A stretch of 64,000 nt of DNA from Seison nebaliae (lineage: Eukaryota; Rotifera; Pararotatoria; Seisonacea; Seisonidae): NCBI GenBank assembly GCA_023231475.1, contig JALJEE010000206.1, positions 22,810-86,809 of the forward strand. Reading direction: 5' to 3'. Shown one piece after another: positions 48,001-62,150 of the stretch. How positions within the stretch are numbered: the first letter of the stretch is position 1; the number at the start of each line of letters is the position of its first letter. The position numbers were made by a program, and so were the translations under genes. The notes under the pieces were generated by a model that worked only from the letters and a program-made list of their open reading frames with translations, was not told the origin of the DNA and did no database searches.

Positions 48001-51000
48001 CCTTAAATTATTGAATTATTTAGTTGACCAATATTTGACGGATAATATTATCGATTGTCTATTCACCAGTGTCATTTCGAGTTTACTCGATTTATTCCGT
48101 TTATTGGATTGTCGTCTTACATACGAATTGGCCATGGTCATCATTAATGAGGAGAAACGATTGAGAACTGAAGAGAAGAAATTGGAAGTTCTCGCTAATA
48201 TGAAATCGTTAAAGAAAGATTTCAGAAATCCTTTACAAAAATCTCAAACTCAACAACAACAAACGCCAACTGATCAACATAAAGTATCGTTGACGAAACG
48301 ACGAGAGAGTCGAGATACTGAGAGGAAATCTTCTATCAAAAATATATTTGCGGCACATCACGCCTTTCAACAATTCCAGAAGAATGTTCAACATCATAAA
48401 GAGATTCGTGGTGAATCGTCGATTAATACGCCAATCTCTCGATCTCAATCAACGAAGAAACAAAATCGAGTGAAAGATAAATCCATCACTTTCGCTTCTA
48501 TTATGAAACAGATTGAGTCGTTGGAATTATTATTCCGTTTATATAACGACATTCGTCACAATCTTCATCAATTCCTTCAACGATTATTTACAATGGATCG
48601 TTTCTTATTTAAAAAGTTTCTTTTTATTTAAAAAAAAAATTATATAAACAAAAATTTTTTAATTTTATCCAGATCGTTTCAACAAATCATTAAAGATATC
48701 GATCTGATTCGATTAATGGACATCTTACACAACTTATTAGATTATTGCTATTTGACGGTGGGTAACGGAGAGAATAAAATCGATCAAATATCTGTTGTCT
48801 GGAAAAATTGTCCACCATTTCTTGTGGAAATTTTATGTCCCTTAGTCATCGATCGTATCGTCCAAGAGTGGCACATAATTTCCGTCAATACCGTTTTCTT
48901 TCTTTCTCTTATGTAACTTCATCGATTCAATTTAAAGACTTTGTTTGCGGAGACGCGTTCCATCCTTCAATATTTCAGTCGTCAATATCGTTCGGAATTC
49001 ATTCAAACTTTCTTCGCATTTCTTCGCGAAGAGAATATTCTCATTTTACGAAAATCAAAAGAAACTTATGAACGATTGAGAGAAGAATTCCTTCTCTCAC
49101 TTCATCTCTACATCGACAATTTAGGAAGTGTTTTGAGACGAAGACGAATTTATCGTCTGGCAAAAAACCGTTTGATGGAAATGGAAGCGGTGGAGAAGGA
49201 GAAAATGAAGAATGAGGAGAATAAGAATAGTATTAAAATTATTAATCGATCACTTTCCGTTAATAAGCGAGATGAAAAATTTAAGAATAATTCAAACATT
49301 TCCAATGATACGAATCAATCGAAACTTCGACCAACATCCAAAGCACGAGTTACATTTAAAGCGGCGGGCAAAGGTTTTTCTTCATTATCCATTTTCTCTT
49401 TTTGTCTCTCTTTTCGTCTTCTCTTAATATTCTTCTCTCATTTTCTCGTCTTTCTTATCTTTCTTCATCATTTGGTAAATAGCCGCCGTTCAATTCCTCA
49501 AACTGAAACGAGCACGATCAGTTGCACAGACGACTATTTCAATAAATTCATCATTTTCCTCCACAATCATCGACCGACCAGTAGAAATCGACATAGAGAA
49601 AGATTTAGGTGTTTTGTTTAAAGAGAACGAGTTGTTAAGTGAGAAAAAGAGTTCAATGCAACGTCTCGATATGTTTAGTGCGAAGGATGAATGGCAACGT
49701 TGCCGTAAATTGGCCTCCACTTATCTGAGGACGATTAGAAGTGTAAAGAAGGTGAGAATTAGCGTCTCACCAAAAATTAGTCGAATTGAAAAGAAACTTG
49801 ATCGTTCCGTCTCTTTCAATCGTCATTTATATCGGAACCAAAATCAATTGACTCATAAACCATTTAACTTGTATTCAGGACGTTATCGTAATTCAGGTAA
49901 AAATTGAGAATGAGGAAATCGATTCATAACGATAATAATTTCTTTATCATTTCTCTTCAGTGGATATTCTCACCCGAAAAAATTCATATAATTTCGACTG
50001 AAAACTCATTATCCGTTTCTCCATCATTCCCTTTCTTCATATCAATTCAACTACCCTAAAAGAAATATTTAGTCATTTCTTTCATTTGATGAAATTTAAT
50101 TCCCCTAATTGTCCCGAAACGAACATTTAGTAGTAAATTATTATTTTAGTGCTGGAAAAAAAAGTGATAAAAAATTGAATAATTTAAGTTTTCTGATAAG
50201 GAATTTCTGAATTACTTAAGTTTTTGAAGATTTTCTCAAAGAACGATTAAAAATTATTATTCTATTCTCTTCAATTTTCTTCCCCTCAAAAAAATAATTT
50301 ATCAAAATTTACCTTAGCGTTACGATTACATTATATTTATCAGAGTTTGTAAATGATTTTCTATAATTTCTATTTCATTGAAAAATGAAGGCTAAATTCG
50401 ATGATGTTGTGTCGAATGAACCAGCTATTCGATCAGTCTTTTTTGGCTATTGGGATATGGATGAGAGATGAATTGGTCTTTTGTGCTTCACCTAAAAATT
50501 TATTGTGTCTCAATTTCCTCCTTGCTATATGGTGTTAGGAATGGGAGTTTTTCCTTCATTCCGATATTTAGTTGTTGAGAAAACATTTTAAATTTCTCCC
50601 CGTTTTTCTTATTCCCAATGCTTGTTCTGATAACGCTTCTCATCATTTGAATTATATTTTCTTATCATTTCTTATGGGGATAATATAGAGCGAAATGCGG
50701 ATAAGAAGAAATTGAACGAAGAGACTCAATCGCCAACGACATTACAAGCGATGTCGAATGAAACGACGACGAATGTGGTGGAGACAGAGAAAGCGGATGG
50801 TGAGAGAGAAGAAGAAGAGACGGTGAAAGAAGAGAAAGGTCGATTCTCTTTGAGAGATTTCCTACCGCTAGATGAACAGAAATGTTACACGAGTGGTAAT
50901 GAACCAGAATTGCCGAAACCGATAATCTTACCATTAACCAATGACGAGACGGATGGAGATGATGGAAGTGGAACAGAATTCACTCATATCTTCAACGGAA

Positions 51001-54000
51001 TTCAAAGAATTATTGTGATAATGGAAAGTCAATTAACATTAGATGATTTTCCTTCACCTCTAATGATTGGATCGTTGTTCGAAATGAGTGACGTTCCAGT
51101 TTTATGTCGATCTTTTATTCTACTTCAATTGTCACATATCGTTCATCGATGTTGTTGTGGTGATTGGCCCGATTGGATAATTAAACAACAACAACAAGTA
51201 TTATCTCAACAACAACAACTGCAACAACAACAACAGCAACAACAACAGCAACAACAACAACAACAATCAAAGAACGGAATATCAATGCATCATCCGTTGT
51301 TGTTTGTGAATAATTATGAGAAGTATATTCGAGAGAATAAACATTCGTTGACGAAATTAGAAAGACAATTGAAATTGTCGAAATTATTTTATGAGTGGGC
51401 GAAAAGTATTAATTTGTCGATAGAGATGATATTGAAGAAATGGAATCATTATTATAATGATAATATTTTGAATGCTTTCGATGAGATGAATGTGGATGAA
51501 GAAACAGAATTTGCTCCATTAATTTTTATTCTACAATCGAAAGAGAATTTGTGTAATTTCTCCATTTATGATCATTTACGATTTCAATCGAAATATCTTT
51601 TTCGTAATTGTCCCATATCATCGAACGATTTCATTCATCTTCAACAACTCATTAATGAATATGATGAGGATCATGAAATGGTTCAATTGAATAAGAAGAT
51701 TCTGACGAATGTGGGACGATATGAGAAGAATTTCTATTTCGATGCAAATTCAAATAATTTCACCGTTCATCGAAATCGTCACATTTCTAGTTTCTCCCAA
51801 CTAGCCAATGAATCGTTCGTCGATTTTCAATTAATCATCTTCTCCTCCATTCTTCTCGAATGTATCACCAGATATCTGATCGACATTCAACCGTCAGTTC
51901 TAATCATTGCGAATAATGTAAAGAATTGGCATCAATATTTAACGGAGCAAAACCGTCGATTGGAAATGGCTAAAAGACAAAATTTATTCGAAATGAAAAA
52001 GAATTCGAGAAAGATTTCCAATTTGTCTGAAAAAAATCTCGCTTCTTCCTCCACTTCCAGTCAATTGATGAATGACGAGATACCTGAAGAGAATGGGCGA
52101 ACAAATTCTTTATTAGCATCAAACACATTCGATCAATCATTACCACCACCACCATCAACACTACCACAACAACCACCATCATCTTCATCTTCATCTATTC
52201 AACAACCACAACATCTTTATCAACAACAACAGCAACAACAACAATCGTCATCAAATATGACGATGAAAGGCCGCCCGAGTGTTCGATTTCGACGTAGTAG
52301 TATTTCAACGACGTTGCATTATGGACGAACGAAATCGAAAGCAATTAAACCGACACCATCCGAATTATTGTCGGGAGAGGAACGTTCGAAAAGTACAACA
52401 CGTCCAAATGAACAACCATCACAACATTCGAATAATACGAATGACAATAATCGTCAAACGTTGACAATTCTCGATAATTCGATTGTTAATTTTCAATTAT
52501 TGGAAGAATTGAATGAATTGAATAAAAAAGGATGTCCATGGTCGAAACGTTTACTCCAAATCACTGCCACTATCTTCGATTTGCCATTAACGAATATGGA
52601 TATGGAACAACAATTTCATCAGATCTATTATTTGTTCTCACAGAAATTTTCCGATCGTTTAAATAGAACGACAAACTTTCTCACTCAAATCGTCATCAAT
52701 CCATTATTGGACGCCATTCGTCTCATTCTCATGACAGCGAATGAATCATTTAATGAAATTGAGAATTTCTTCAATATTCGATTGAAACAAGAAGAATTCA
52801 ATTTCCATGTTTTCTTCCAACGACGTTTTGCTCGTCTCAAGAATAATGACGTGAAGAGGCATAAAGAATTGTTAATGATTAAACAAAAGTTTTATCGTCA
52901 ACGAAAGAATTTATATAAACGGAAATCCATCTTCCTCCATCATCTTTATCAAACGTCTCGCTCATGCATTTGTGGATCGATGGAGATTTATTTTCAATCG
53001 TTTCTCTCATTCGTCAATCGACATCTCCAATTGACTATCCATTTCACTTTAATGACAATCGATAAGATGTTATTAATGATGACCTCGAATCAACTCCAAT
53101 CCATATTACAAATCGTATTTCCATTAACGTTATCCAACTTCTCACACATCTCCTCTTTGGCTGTTACGGCGATTCTTTATGTCTCTCTCAAATCGCCCGA
53201 TCTCATCGACAATTTCTTCCAAGTTGGTTTCTCCAAAAATAATTATGAGATCTCCAAACATCTCGTACACATCGTCGATTCGTTATGGAGGAATCGATCA
53301 CTATTTTGGACACATCTCTCTTGTGGAAGTGTTCGTCATCTGAAAATTTCACCACCTTGTATTGATTTCGTGCAACCGTCACCAGTAATTGGAACAAATA
53401 ATATCATTTGTCATGAAGCTCCTTGGTGTAGTCGACGAGTGAATCGTTTGGAACAGGAATTATTATCAGATAAAGAAATTTCAGCAGTTGTCGCCGCTAG
53501 TAAGACGAGGAAGAAACAACGACAAGAATTGATTGATTCGGCTCTGAAAAAGGACGAACGTCAACGAAAAAAGAATCGTGAAAATTATTTATTTTCTCTC
53601 GTTCCCGTACCATGTCTAATGGCGAATGAACCATCACTTCAATTGTTGACTCTATCAAAGAATCATTTATATTCTACAATTCGTCTACTCTATTATCCCA
53701 ATGAACAAACATTAGCAATGTTAGTGTCTCAGAAGAAGAATTGGCAGAAACTGCAAAAAATCCAGATGAATTCCGTCAGTATTCTCCCACTAGTACTCTT
53801 AGATCAACAACTCTTCTCCACTCTAGTCATTTTGGAGAGTGGTGGATTACTTACTATTAATCCACTCGACAATTATTCCTCAACAAACAACAACAACAAC
53901 AACAACAACCATTTGAATGGTGATTTCATTACACAATCGAAACGATCGATCGATAATATTCGATTCACTTTACCCATCTCTCAACCATTCAATCAACAAC

Positions 54001-57000
54001 AATCACAACAACAACAACAACAATCGAATGTCAATCAGACGAATATTGGAAGTATTGCACCACAACCACCATCGACAATGAGACGTGGTTCCATATTTTG
54101 TCCTCCAATTTCATCGGTGGATAAATTCCCTCATAATTCCATCAATACTCGATCGTCCATCGTACGATTACAAGGTCAAGCATTATTACCTGATGCTCGT
54201 TGTTCATTGATAAGAGATGAATTGAATGGCAGTTCATCTATCATATCAGGTCGAGCATCTTCCATTAATCATGACACATCTGAAATTTATCCACAACTTC
54301 CTTATGGAGTATCGTTGAGACAATTAGCTGGGAAATATTATTCATCACTTCGCAACTATGAGATGAGTTCGATGCATCAATCATCCAATTATTATCCGTC
54401 ATTGCATACACATCATCATACTCATCATCATCAATCATCTCAATTTCCATCACAACATCAATATTCAACGAAGGCCCGACTCTCCTTCAATTATGACAAT
54501 GAATTATTTAGTGTGGTCAACGATAATGAAATTGAACGAATCAACGAACATAACGAAAGATTCTATGATTATTCGGAACATAATTTCCCCGTTGTCTCTC
54601 ATACGACACAACGTGCTATTTTACTCCATAATTATACGGTGGCTCAAGGTATCTTCCCTTCCATCATCTGTAAACAAATGATTCATCTTATCAATCTCCT
54701 GGGAACGAACTCCACTATCAGTTGTTGTCATTTGAGTGAATTGCAAAAACTGATTTATCATCTCATTCATAAATATCTCATCGAAGATAGTTCATTATTC
54801 TTCCGATATATATTCGAGAAATTAACGTCGGAGAATCTCCGAATGAAAATGGTGAATTCGATTTCAATTCTCTTAAATCATTTTAATTCATCTCTACCAT
54901 CACAATCGTCATTCTGTCTATTCAACAATATTTTCGGTTGTCTCATGTTTTATATTCGATCGGCGAATCGAGAACAAACTGAAATCGTTCAAATTCTCCA
55001 TTCGCTCCTCTGGCGATTAGTAGCACAAGTTCGTCAAATATCTTTGAAAGATATTAAACAAACGTTGACGAATGAACAATTGACTCAAACATTTCTACTT
55101 ACTGCCAATGTGACGGCAACAAAGAAAGTGATAATTCATGGGGAGGACGCGGCAGATATTCCCACTCAATTAAATGTACAAGATGATACTCGATTCTCTC
55201 ATCTACTTTCGGAAGCGAGTGAATTCTTTAATGTTGACAAGAATCTCTCACACAACTACGTTTTATGTGATGATAAAACGGGACAATTATTACTAGCTGA
55301 TTATCACGTGAAAGATTTTTATGATTTCTCTCGAAATAAATGTCCTCAATTGACATTGAAACGAATTAAAGACTTTCCGGAATTACTAGATGTTGGAAGG
55401 AATGTAAAATTGTGCGAATTGAACAAATTGTCATTTCTCCGATCGATTCTTCATTCACTTTCTCTTTCCACATTAAAACGAAGTGTGGGCGACTTAGCGA
55501 GTGAATTAATTCATCTTTCCAATTTTCCGTTACGCGTCTATGAAATCGAACAATCGTTGATGAATTATCGGTGGAAGAATGAGTGTCTTGGAGAGTTGTT
55601 CCTATTGAATAGAAATCAAACGGAAATGGATAATCGAACGGAATTGTTCGAGAAGCAATTACAATTTAATTCAATCGATATTTTAACGAAATATTCATGG
55701 CTAAAATTATTGTATGACATCTTCCTTCATATTGATCGGGAGGTGATCAACGCTTATGAGATCACCATTTTATTGACGGCCGTTTCAGGAATACTCACTT
55801 TATATGGAGAAGAAAGGAACATTTTGAGATTATGTCTCGCCATCTTTCTATTAACATCCATCAAATTTTCTACATTATTCACATCGAACACAAAACAGAA
55901 TTTAGTGCTTCTTGGAAATCGTCATCAGTCGCGAGGAAATCATCCCAAATTGATAATGGACATTAGTCGCAAATCGTCACCGTCATCGTTCAATGTTGGT
56001 AATTGTTCGAATCAATCGACGAATTATAGTCAGAATGAAGACGAGAATTATTGTCGGAAAGAAATTCAGTCGTTAATTGGTTATTTGACGACTAATGTTG
56101 AAATCGATAGTTTCTTCTCGACAAACATCCTCCAACTCATCGACGAACATCAACATCATCAACAAAATCATCGTCATTCATCGAAAGCACCGAATGGTGC
56201 ACAACCATATAATGCTAAGACGTCGGTGAATACGTCGAGTAGTTTAACATCGAATGAAATGAAGAAACGGATGGAATCACCGTCGAACAGTGCACTTTGT
56301 TCGACGGATGTTCAACCGATTTATTCGAATGCTTTCGACATCATGTTATTGACCTTACTCCAATTGTATGATGAACATCGACGGAAAAATAATTATTTGA
56401 TTCAATTGAATACGAATGGAAAAACGTCTCATTACCATTTCTTGAAAAAGATTCGATGTTCCATTTTGGACGATGAATATTGGAATTATACTGAAACAAT
56501 TTTAGATGATGATCAATTAATGAATTGTCATTGGAATAATTTCGATAATACAAATCAACAATTAGATTCTAATGCTTATATCATTCATAATAACAGTAAT
56601 ATTAGTAATAATAATAATAACAACAACAATACTATCATCATCAACAATAACAATAACAACAACAACAATAGTAATGTTAATACTCAAATGAATATGGGAA
56701 ATATGGGAAATAATTTGAATAATCCATCGACAAATATCATCAATAATAATATCAATACGAATATCATCAACAACAATAACAACAACAACAGTAGTTGTTT
56801 AATGAATCAACAACAATTATTGAATAAGAATTTCTCATCTCATGATGATTTGGATGAGAAGAATAATGAAGAAGATTTCAGTTTAATTTGCTCCTCCATC
56901 GAATTCATTTTCCAACAACTTTTCCATATCCATCGAATGCCATTCCTCTTACAATTGCTCGGATGTTTTGGGAAGTTGTTACGAAAGAATGTCGATGATT

Positions 57001-60000
57001 TTTATGGTGAAATAGAAAAGAATAATCTTACTGAGAATAATCAGAATAAACATGGAAATGATAATCGATATCGAATGAGTTCACTCGCTACTTTCTCTCA
57101 TCAAACTTTCATTTCCATTATTAATGCAATGACGATGAAATCATGTGTTAGTCAACAATCCGATTTATTGAATGTTCTCTCATTAATTCCTCCGCATTTC
57201 TCCTTCTCTATCATCGATTTCTGTTATACGGAGGACGTGCAATGTTTGTCGATAGCCGAAACGATCGAACTTTGTCTTTCCATCATCGTATTCGATTCTG
57301 ACAATGAACGGTCGTTCGATATGTTAACATTATTGAAATATCTCCTTCCACTCTATCTCAATAATATGGTGAAGAGAAATAATGGAGTTATTCCCAAACC
57401 ACATCGTCCTCAAATTCTCAGTTATTTCAACAACATTTTCCGAACTTTATTAGACTCGTTAATTTCCTCTCAAATTCTCACATCAATTCCACCATCAACA
57501 TCATCATCACCTTCATCAACCGCAACCGTTCTAACATCATCATCACTTATGCCATCATCTTTCATTCCCACTAATTTATTGAATACTTCCAATTCGCCCG
57601 ATCTTCCACCAAACAAAACTTCCTCCTCTTCCATGAGACGATCAATTATGATGAAATCATTATCACCTTCACATATCCGACGAAGTAAATCATCTGTATT
57701 ATTAGCTACCGGTATACCAAATGACGGTTATGATGACAACATCTCTTCTAATCGTCTCAATTTCCTTCGATGTTATTCGTCATTATTGAAATGGCGAAAA
57801 CAACCGTATGATGTCGATCAGATGGAGGATGGTAAATTATCATCATCAGTCACATCTAAATTTGACACGAAAATGATATTGAATGAATTGGAAATGTTCA
57901 AGAGTCCTCTCGGCAAGAAACGTCAATACTTCCAATTACTATTAGAAATAATCGAAGAGATACTTCAATTATCATTCAAATTCCATTTGTTAGAAACGAG
58001 ACAGACACCTCTAATCAATGTACAAGGTACGGCTAATATGACAGCGGATAAGAGTGAGAGTTCGATTAATCGAAATCAAATGAAACAGACGAACGGAGGA
58101 TCGAATCGTCAATCTAATCGATCCTCTTCCTTATCAGATACTCGACGATCATTTCCATCATTCCGATTTCGTTCGAATAATTCTTCAAAGAATTATCAAC
58201 GTCAAAATTTCATGGGGAGTCCATTCCAAGCGCCAGAAGGAATGACAAATATGAAAGTTGTTCATTTAAGTCGTCGACGATTCGATGCTTTACAATTGTC
58301 CAGTGGAATTATCCATCACATTCTCTCTATTGAAGATATCGATCGATTATTGAACTATGTTTGCATTTCACTCATTTACGAGAATGAGAAGAATATTATG
58401 ATAAATTACTCGTCATTCATTTCACTTCCGTTCGAACTGACTGATACGATTCCATCAGCAAAATTATCGAGCGAAGATCGACCTAATCCGATTCTTTTGA
58501 ATTTTGTTCGATCGTTCCTTTTGAATAATGATTGGCGATCGGATGATACGATCAACATTCTCAATCGTTTCTTATTTAACATGTTGTCATACATTCTCCT
58601 CTTATTAACTTCCATTTCGTCCAACAAATGGAACATCGCCAGCGAATGGATTAATTGTCTTGCCGATTGTCTAGACGATCAACTTCATATTCTCCTCTTA
58701 CCACAATGGAAATTATTCATTCAATCAATCATTAATATCATCATCATTCAAAATGGTATTTGGGTCAGTTATCTCATGTCGTTGTTGGATGAACCAAATA
58801 AATTTTTAATTCAGCCCAATACGACCACATTTGGGACGACGATAATGCATTTAGCTCCGCCATCACTCCATACTAGTGCATCGAAAACACAATTGAATTT
58901 GATGAAATCTTCTTTTATCAATCCTCAATTGTCATCGGGATCGACGACCAATTTACAAAAACCGGATAATTTGGGAACGGATGGAAAGAAGACACAGAAT
59001 ATTTCGGAGAGGTCCAATCGAATTTTAATGAACATTCATTCGCCTACAAATGTTTTCACTGAATCCTTCTCCCGATTATTAGCATCGAGTTTAATTACCA
59101 GTCATGATTTAGGCGATAGATTTACTAATCGACCGGAGAATAAAAATGATATAAAACGCGACGAGACACGCCGACTCTCTTCTTCAAATAAAATCGTCAA
59201 CGGAAATAGTGGTGGGGGAAGTGGCAGTGCTGGTGATGATGTCATGTCATCGACAGTAGTGGAAAGTTGTACATCATTCGGTATCGTTCATTTATTGGGA
59301 TGTTTCACTTCGTATAAACAAGAATATTTGATATCACTCATTGATTATATTTTAATTCCACTAATTCTACATATTCATTCTCATCGTCTCCATTTGCCAT
59401 TACCAGATATCCAATACATTTTATCTCTCATCTTCTATGTAGTACGACCACAAGTTAAACAGAATTTGAACGATAATTATGTCATTCAATTGACATCACT
59501 TTTATTACCGTCGATGAATGCCAGATCTTCCTGGTCTTATTCTAATCAATTACCATTGGCTAATGACGTAACAAATAATTTGAAAATGACAAATGTCATT
59601 CCACCAACACAATCTAAAGTCGATAAAAGACAATCGTTTAAAGATGTCATATTCCTTCAATTCTTTCAGTTCAACTCTAAATTCTCACCAGTCAATCAAC
59701 ATTCGTCGTTGTTATATTCACTCATGATCGATTCGTTATATTCCAACATCAACGAACAATCCAGACCGAGAATTGACATATCTACTCAAGATGAATCAAC
59801 TGAAAGGAAATCATTATTGTGCGGTTTAGGAAGGAAAGGTGATAAATCGAATAATGCTGATAGTGATAACGATACGGTTCCAAATGGAATTTATTCGAAA
59901 TATTTGGGATTCAGTAACATCATTCAATTGTATTCGATTCTAAGTAATCAAGAAGGTCGAATCGCATTAAATACGCCCAATACCATTTCATCATCCTCAC

Positions 60001-62150
60001 CAAATTATCAATCTTTTTATCAGAAGGAAGCTGAGAATTGTCAAGATGAGAAACATCTTAATCATCTCAGACATCAAGCCTCTCTCATTCAATTACCATA
60101 TTTTATTGAGAAAATATTTTGTATCGCTAAAAAATTGAGTAATGGACAATGTGGTGCATATATCGGGAATTTTGGGAATGCAGATAATACTAATGATTCT
60201 CTCTTCACTTCACCTTCCAACACGTCAGGTCTTCAAACTTCATCGAATGTTGGTGGAGGTGTGAGTGGTGTGACTGGTGGTATGAGCGGTAGTGGTAGTG
60301 GTGGTGGAATTGGAATATCAGGCGGTTTTGGTAAAAAGAAACCGCCAAGAATGACTCAACAGAAAGCGAGATTAATTGCAAAAAATACAAAGAGTCATAT
60401 CAGTCAATCAGCTTTTATGCTTCTCAAAATGTTGATGATTTGTACGACGAAACAGCTCGACGGTTTATTATCACCGATCGCCTCTTTCATTCGAACGTTG
60501 TTATTGAAACAACAATCCATCGTCGAATTATGGAGTTTTATCGAATTTATTATTCATCATCGATTTCCACTTTATCTTCTCACCATTCCTCTAATCAATC
60601 AGCGACATATGCAACAAATCGACGACGAAGAGAATCGAATAATCATTTCAGAAATTCAAAAAAAATGTTTATGGATGTTGAACGAGCGAGGAAGAGTTTC
60701 ATTACCAAAATTTTCAAATACTTCCCAATTGTCACAATTGTATCAAGATCATCGGAAACGATTACTTCGACTCAACGGACTTTCCCAAGAAACATTCGGT
60801 CAGTTTCATTTAGAAAAATTGAATTGTTCCTCTCAATTATACATAGTGAAAGAGGAGGCGGACGCTCAATTTAATGAAGATGGATTGAGACAATTGACCA
60901 ATAAATTACAAACTTATTTCCGTTCCTCAAACATATCCGATTCCACTGAGAAAGTTGTCGCCATTCGTCAATCATCTACGACGGTAGAAGAAGAATTGAC
61001 TGAAACGAAGAATGAGGTAAGAAAACAGTCTCTAATTCCACCGAAACAGATATCTGAAACAAAAAGAAAAATTGAAAGTCCCGAGAAAAATTTGTCTATT
61101 TCAACTTCTTTCCATCACAAACCGACCGGTTTCTTGAATCGTCTAACCAGACGCAAAACGTTAAAACCCAAATTTATTTCATCATTGACGACATCTCATT
61201 CGTTTTTATCGACTAAATCAAAACTTCAAAAATTACCGTTAATCGAAATGGTGGGAAGTGACACTGACGTAATGAAACAACAAAAGAAGAAAGACGAAGA
61301 AATGAAATCAGAATTATCGGATAAGAATGACCGATCCATTACCAAGAGACCATACATTAAGAAAATGACGACATTGTTGAAAGACGGAAACAAAAATAAT
61401 GAATTGAAAATCATGCCACCAAAAGCAAATATTTCATCATTTGACGATTCGTTACAATTGTCATCAGCACAAAATGATGAAGATGAATTTCCAACAATTC
61501 CTGTAACAATCGCCAAGGATAAAGAGAAAAAATTAGTGCACGATAGTATCGAATCCTTATCCGATACTGATATCATGAATCAATTGATGATAACACCAAA
61601 GAAGTTGAAACAACATGAAATTAAATCAATTAAAAGACAGAAACATTTAATTGAAAGAAAACGACGTGAACGACAGTTGGAATCTGAACAACAAATGACG
61701 GACGACACTCAATCAATTATGGAATCATCGGCCAACACACAAATGTTACAGATGCCATGTATCGTTATCAGTTCTCCGGCAAAGACTCCAGTTTTGGTGC
61801 ACTCGAGAAGGAGCAAAGCAAAAATGAACGTGCAAGTTCTGAAGAGTGATGAATTGTATGATACGGATGTTGGACATCCACCACCTCCCACTAACGATTC
61901 ATCCGCCACTCAGCAGAAACCGAGAACTCCCACAAAAAATACGATTTACGAGGAGAACATGAAACATTTAGAGAATTTCCAAAGGGAAATTAACCAATTT
62001 TCTATCGCATCAAATCGCACGAAAATCAATAGCAAAACCCCACATATTAGTGATACCGTTGTGAAAACGACGAAACGTTACAACCAGAAGTCGACATCAA
62101 TTCAGACAAAAACAAAAAAGTATGATAAGTTTAACGATTCGATGGTATAG
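45053..62150 (+). CDS. UNC80: UNC80, NALCN sodium-leak channel scaffold subunit, greatly enlarged
   Basis: UNC80 is the large cytoplasmic partner of NALCN and UNC79 and is needed for leak current and neuronal excitability. Exons: 45053-45204, 45273-45321, 45449-48615, 48673-48883, 48938-49373, 49483-49896 and 50689-62150. Phases agree, giving about 5296 residues. Matches to vertebrate UNC80 include LPIEVQIFLWKQT near the start, TLPHVLMALC, TTFDVAVIRL, HRCCCGDWPDW, DIPTQLNVQDDTRFSHLL, FCYTEDVQCLSIAETIELC and RSFDMLTLLKYLLPLYL. The usual length is about 3250. The excess consists of low-complexity loops: poly-Gln near residue 1645, Asn runs near 3440, and Ser/Gly-rich and charged linkers. The last exon begins without an ATG in frame with exon 6, so it belongs to the same gene rather than to a second one, unless the intron described separately is used otherwise. 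Confidence 0.92.
49961..50001 (+). other. UNC80: Candidate alternative terminal exon in the UNC80 intron
   Basis: In the 792-nt intron 49897-50688, a strong acceptor TTTCTCTTCAG ends at 49960. Spliced to exon 6 in phase it adds VDILTRKNSYNFD and then a TGA stop (49999-50001). Use of this exon would truncate UNC80 near residue 1490, before the 11.5-kb exon. It may be an unused site; transcripts would decide. Confidence 0.3.
51184..51268 (+). repeat. CAA/CAG repeat encoding poly-Gln in UNC80
   Basis: Almost pure CAA and CAG codons give two Gln runs, the longer about 19 residues, inside the UNC80 reading frame. Interspersed CAG among CAA and the 3-nt period suggest a polymorphic coding microsatellite. 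Confidence 0.9.
56587..56787 (+). repeat. AAT/AAC repeats encoding Asn-rich tracts in UNC80
   Basis: Three clusters of AAT and AAC codons give Asn runs of 5-9 residues separated by Ile/Thr/Ser and Met-Gly segments. They lie between conserved UNC80 blocks and are probably an unstructured loop. Confidence 0.88.
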
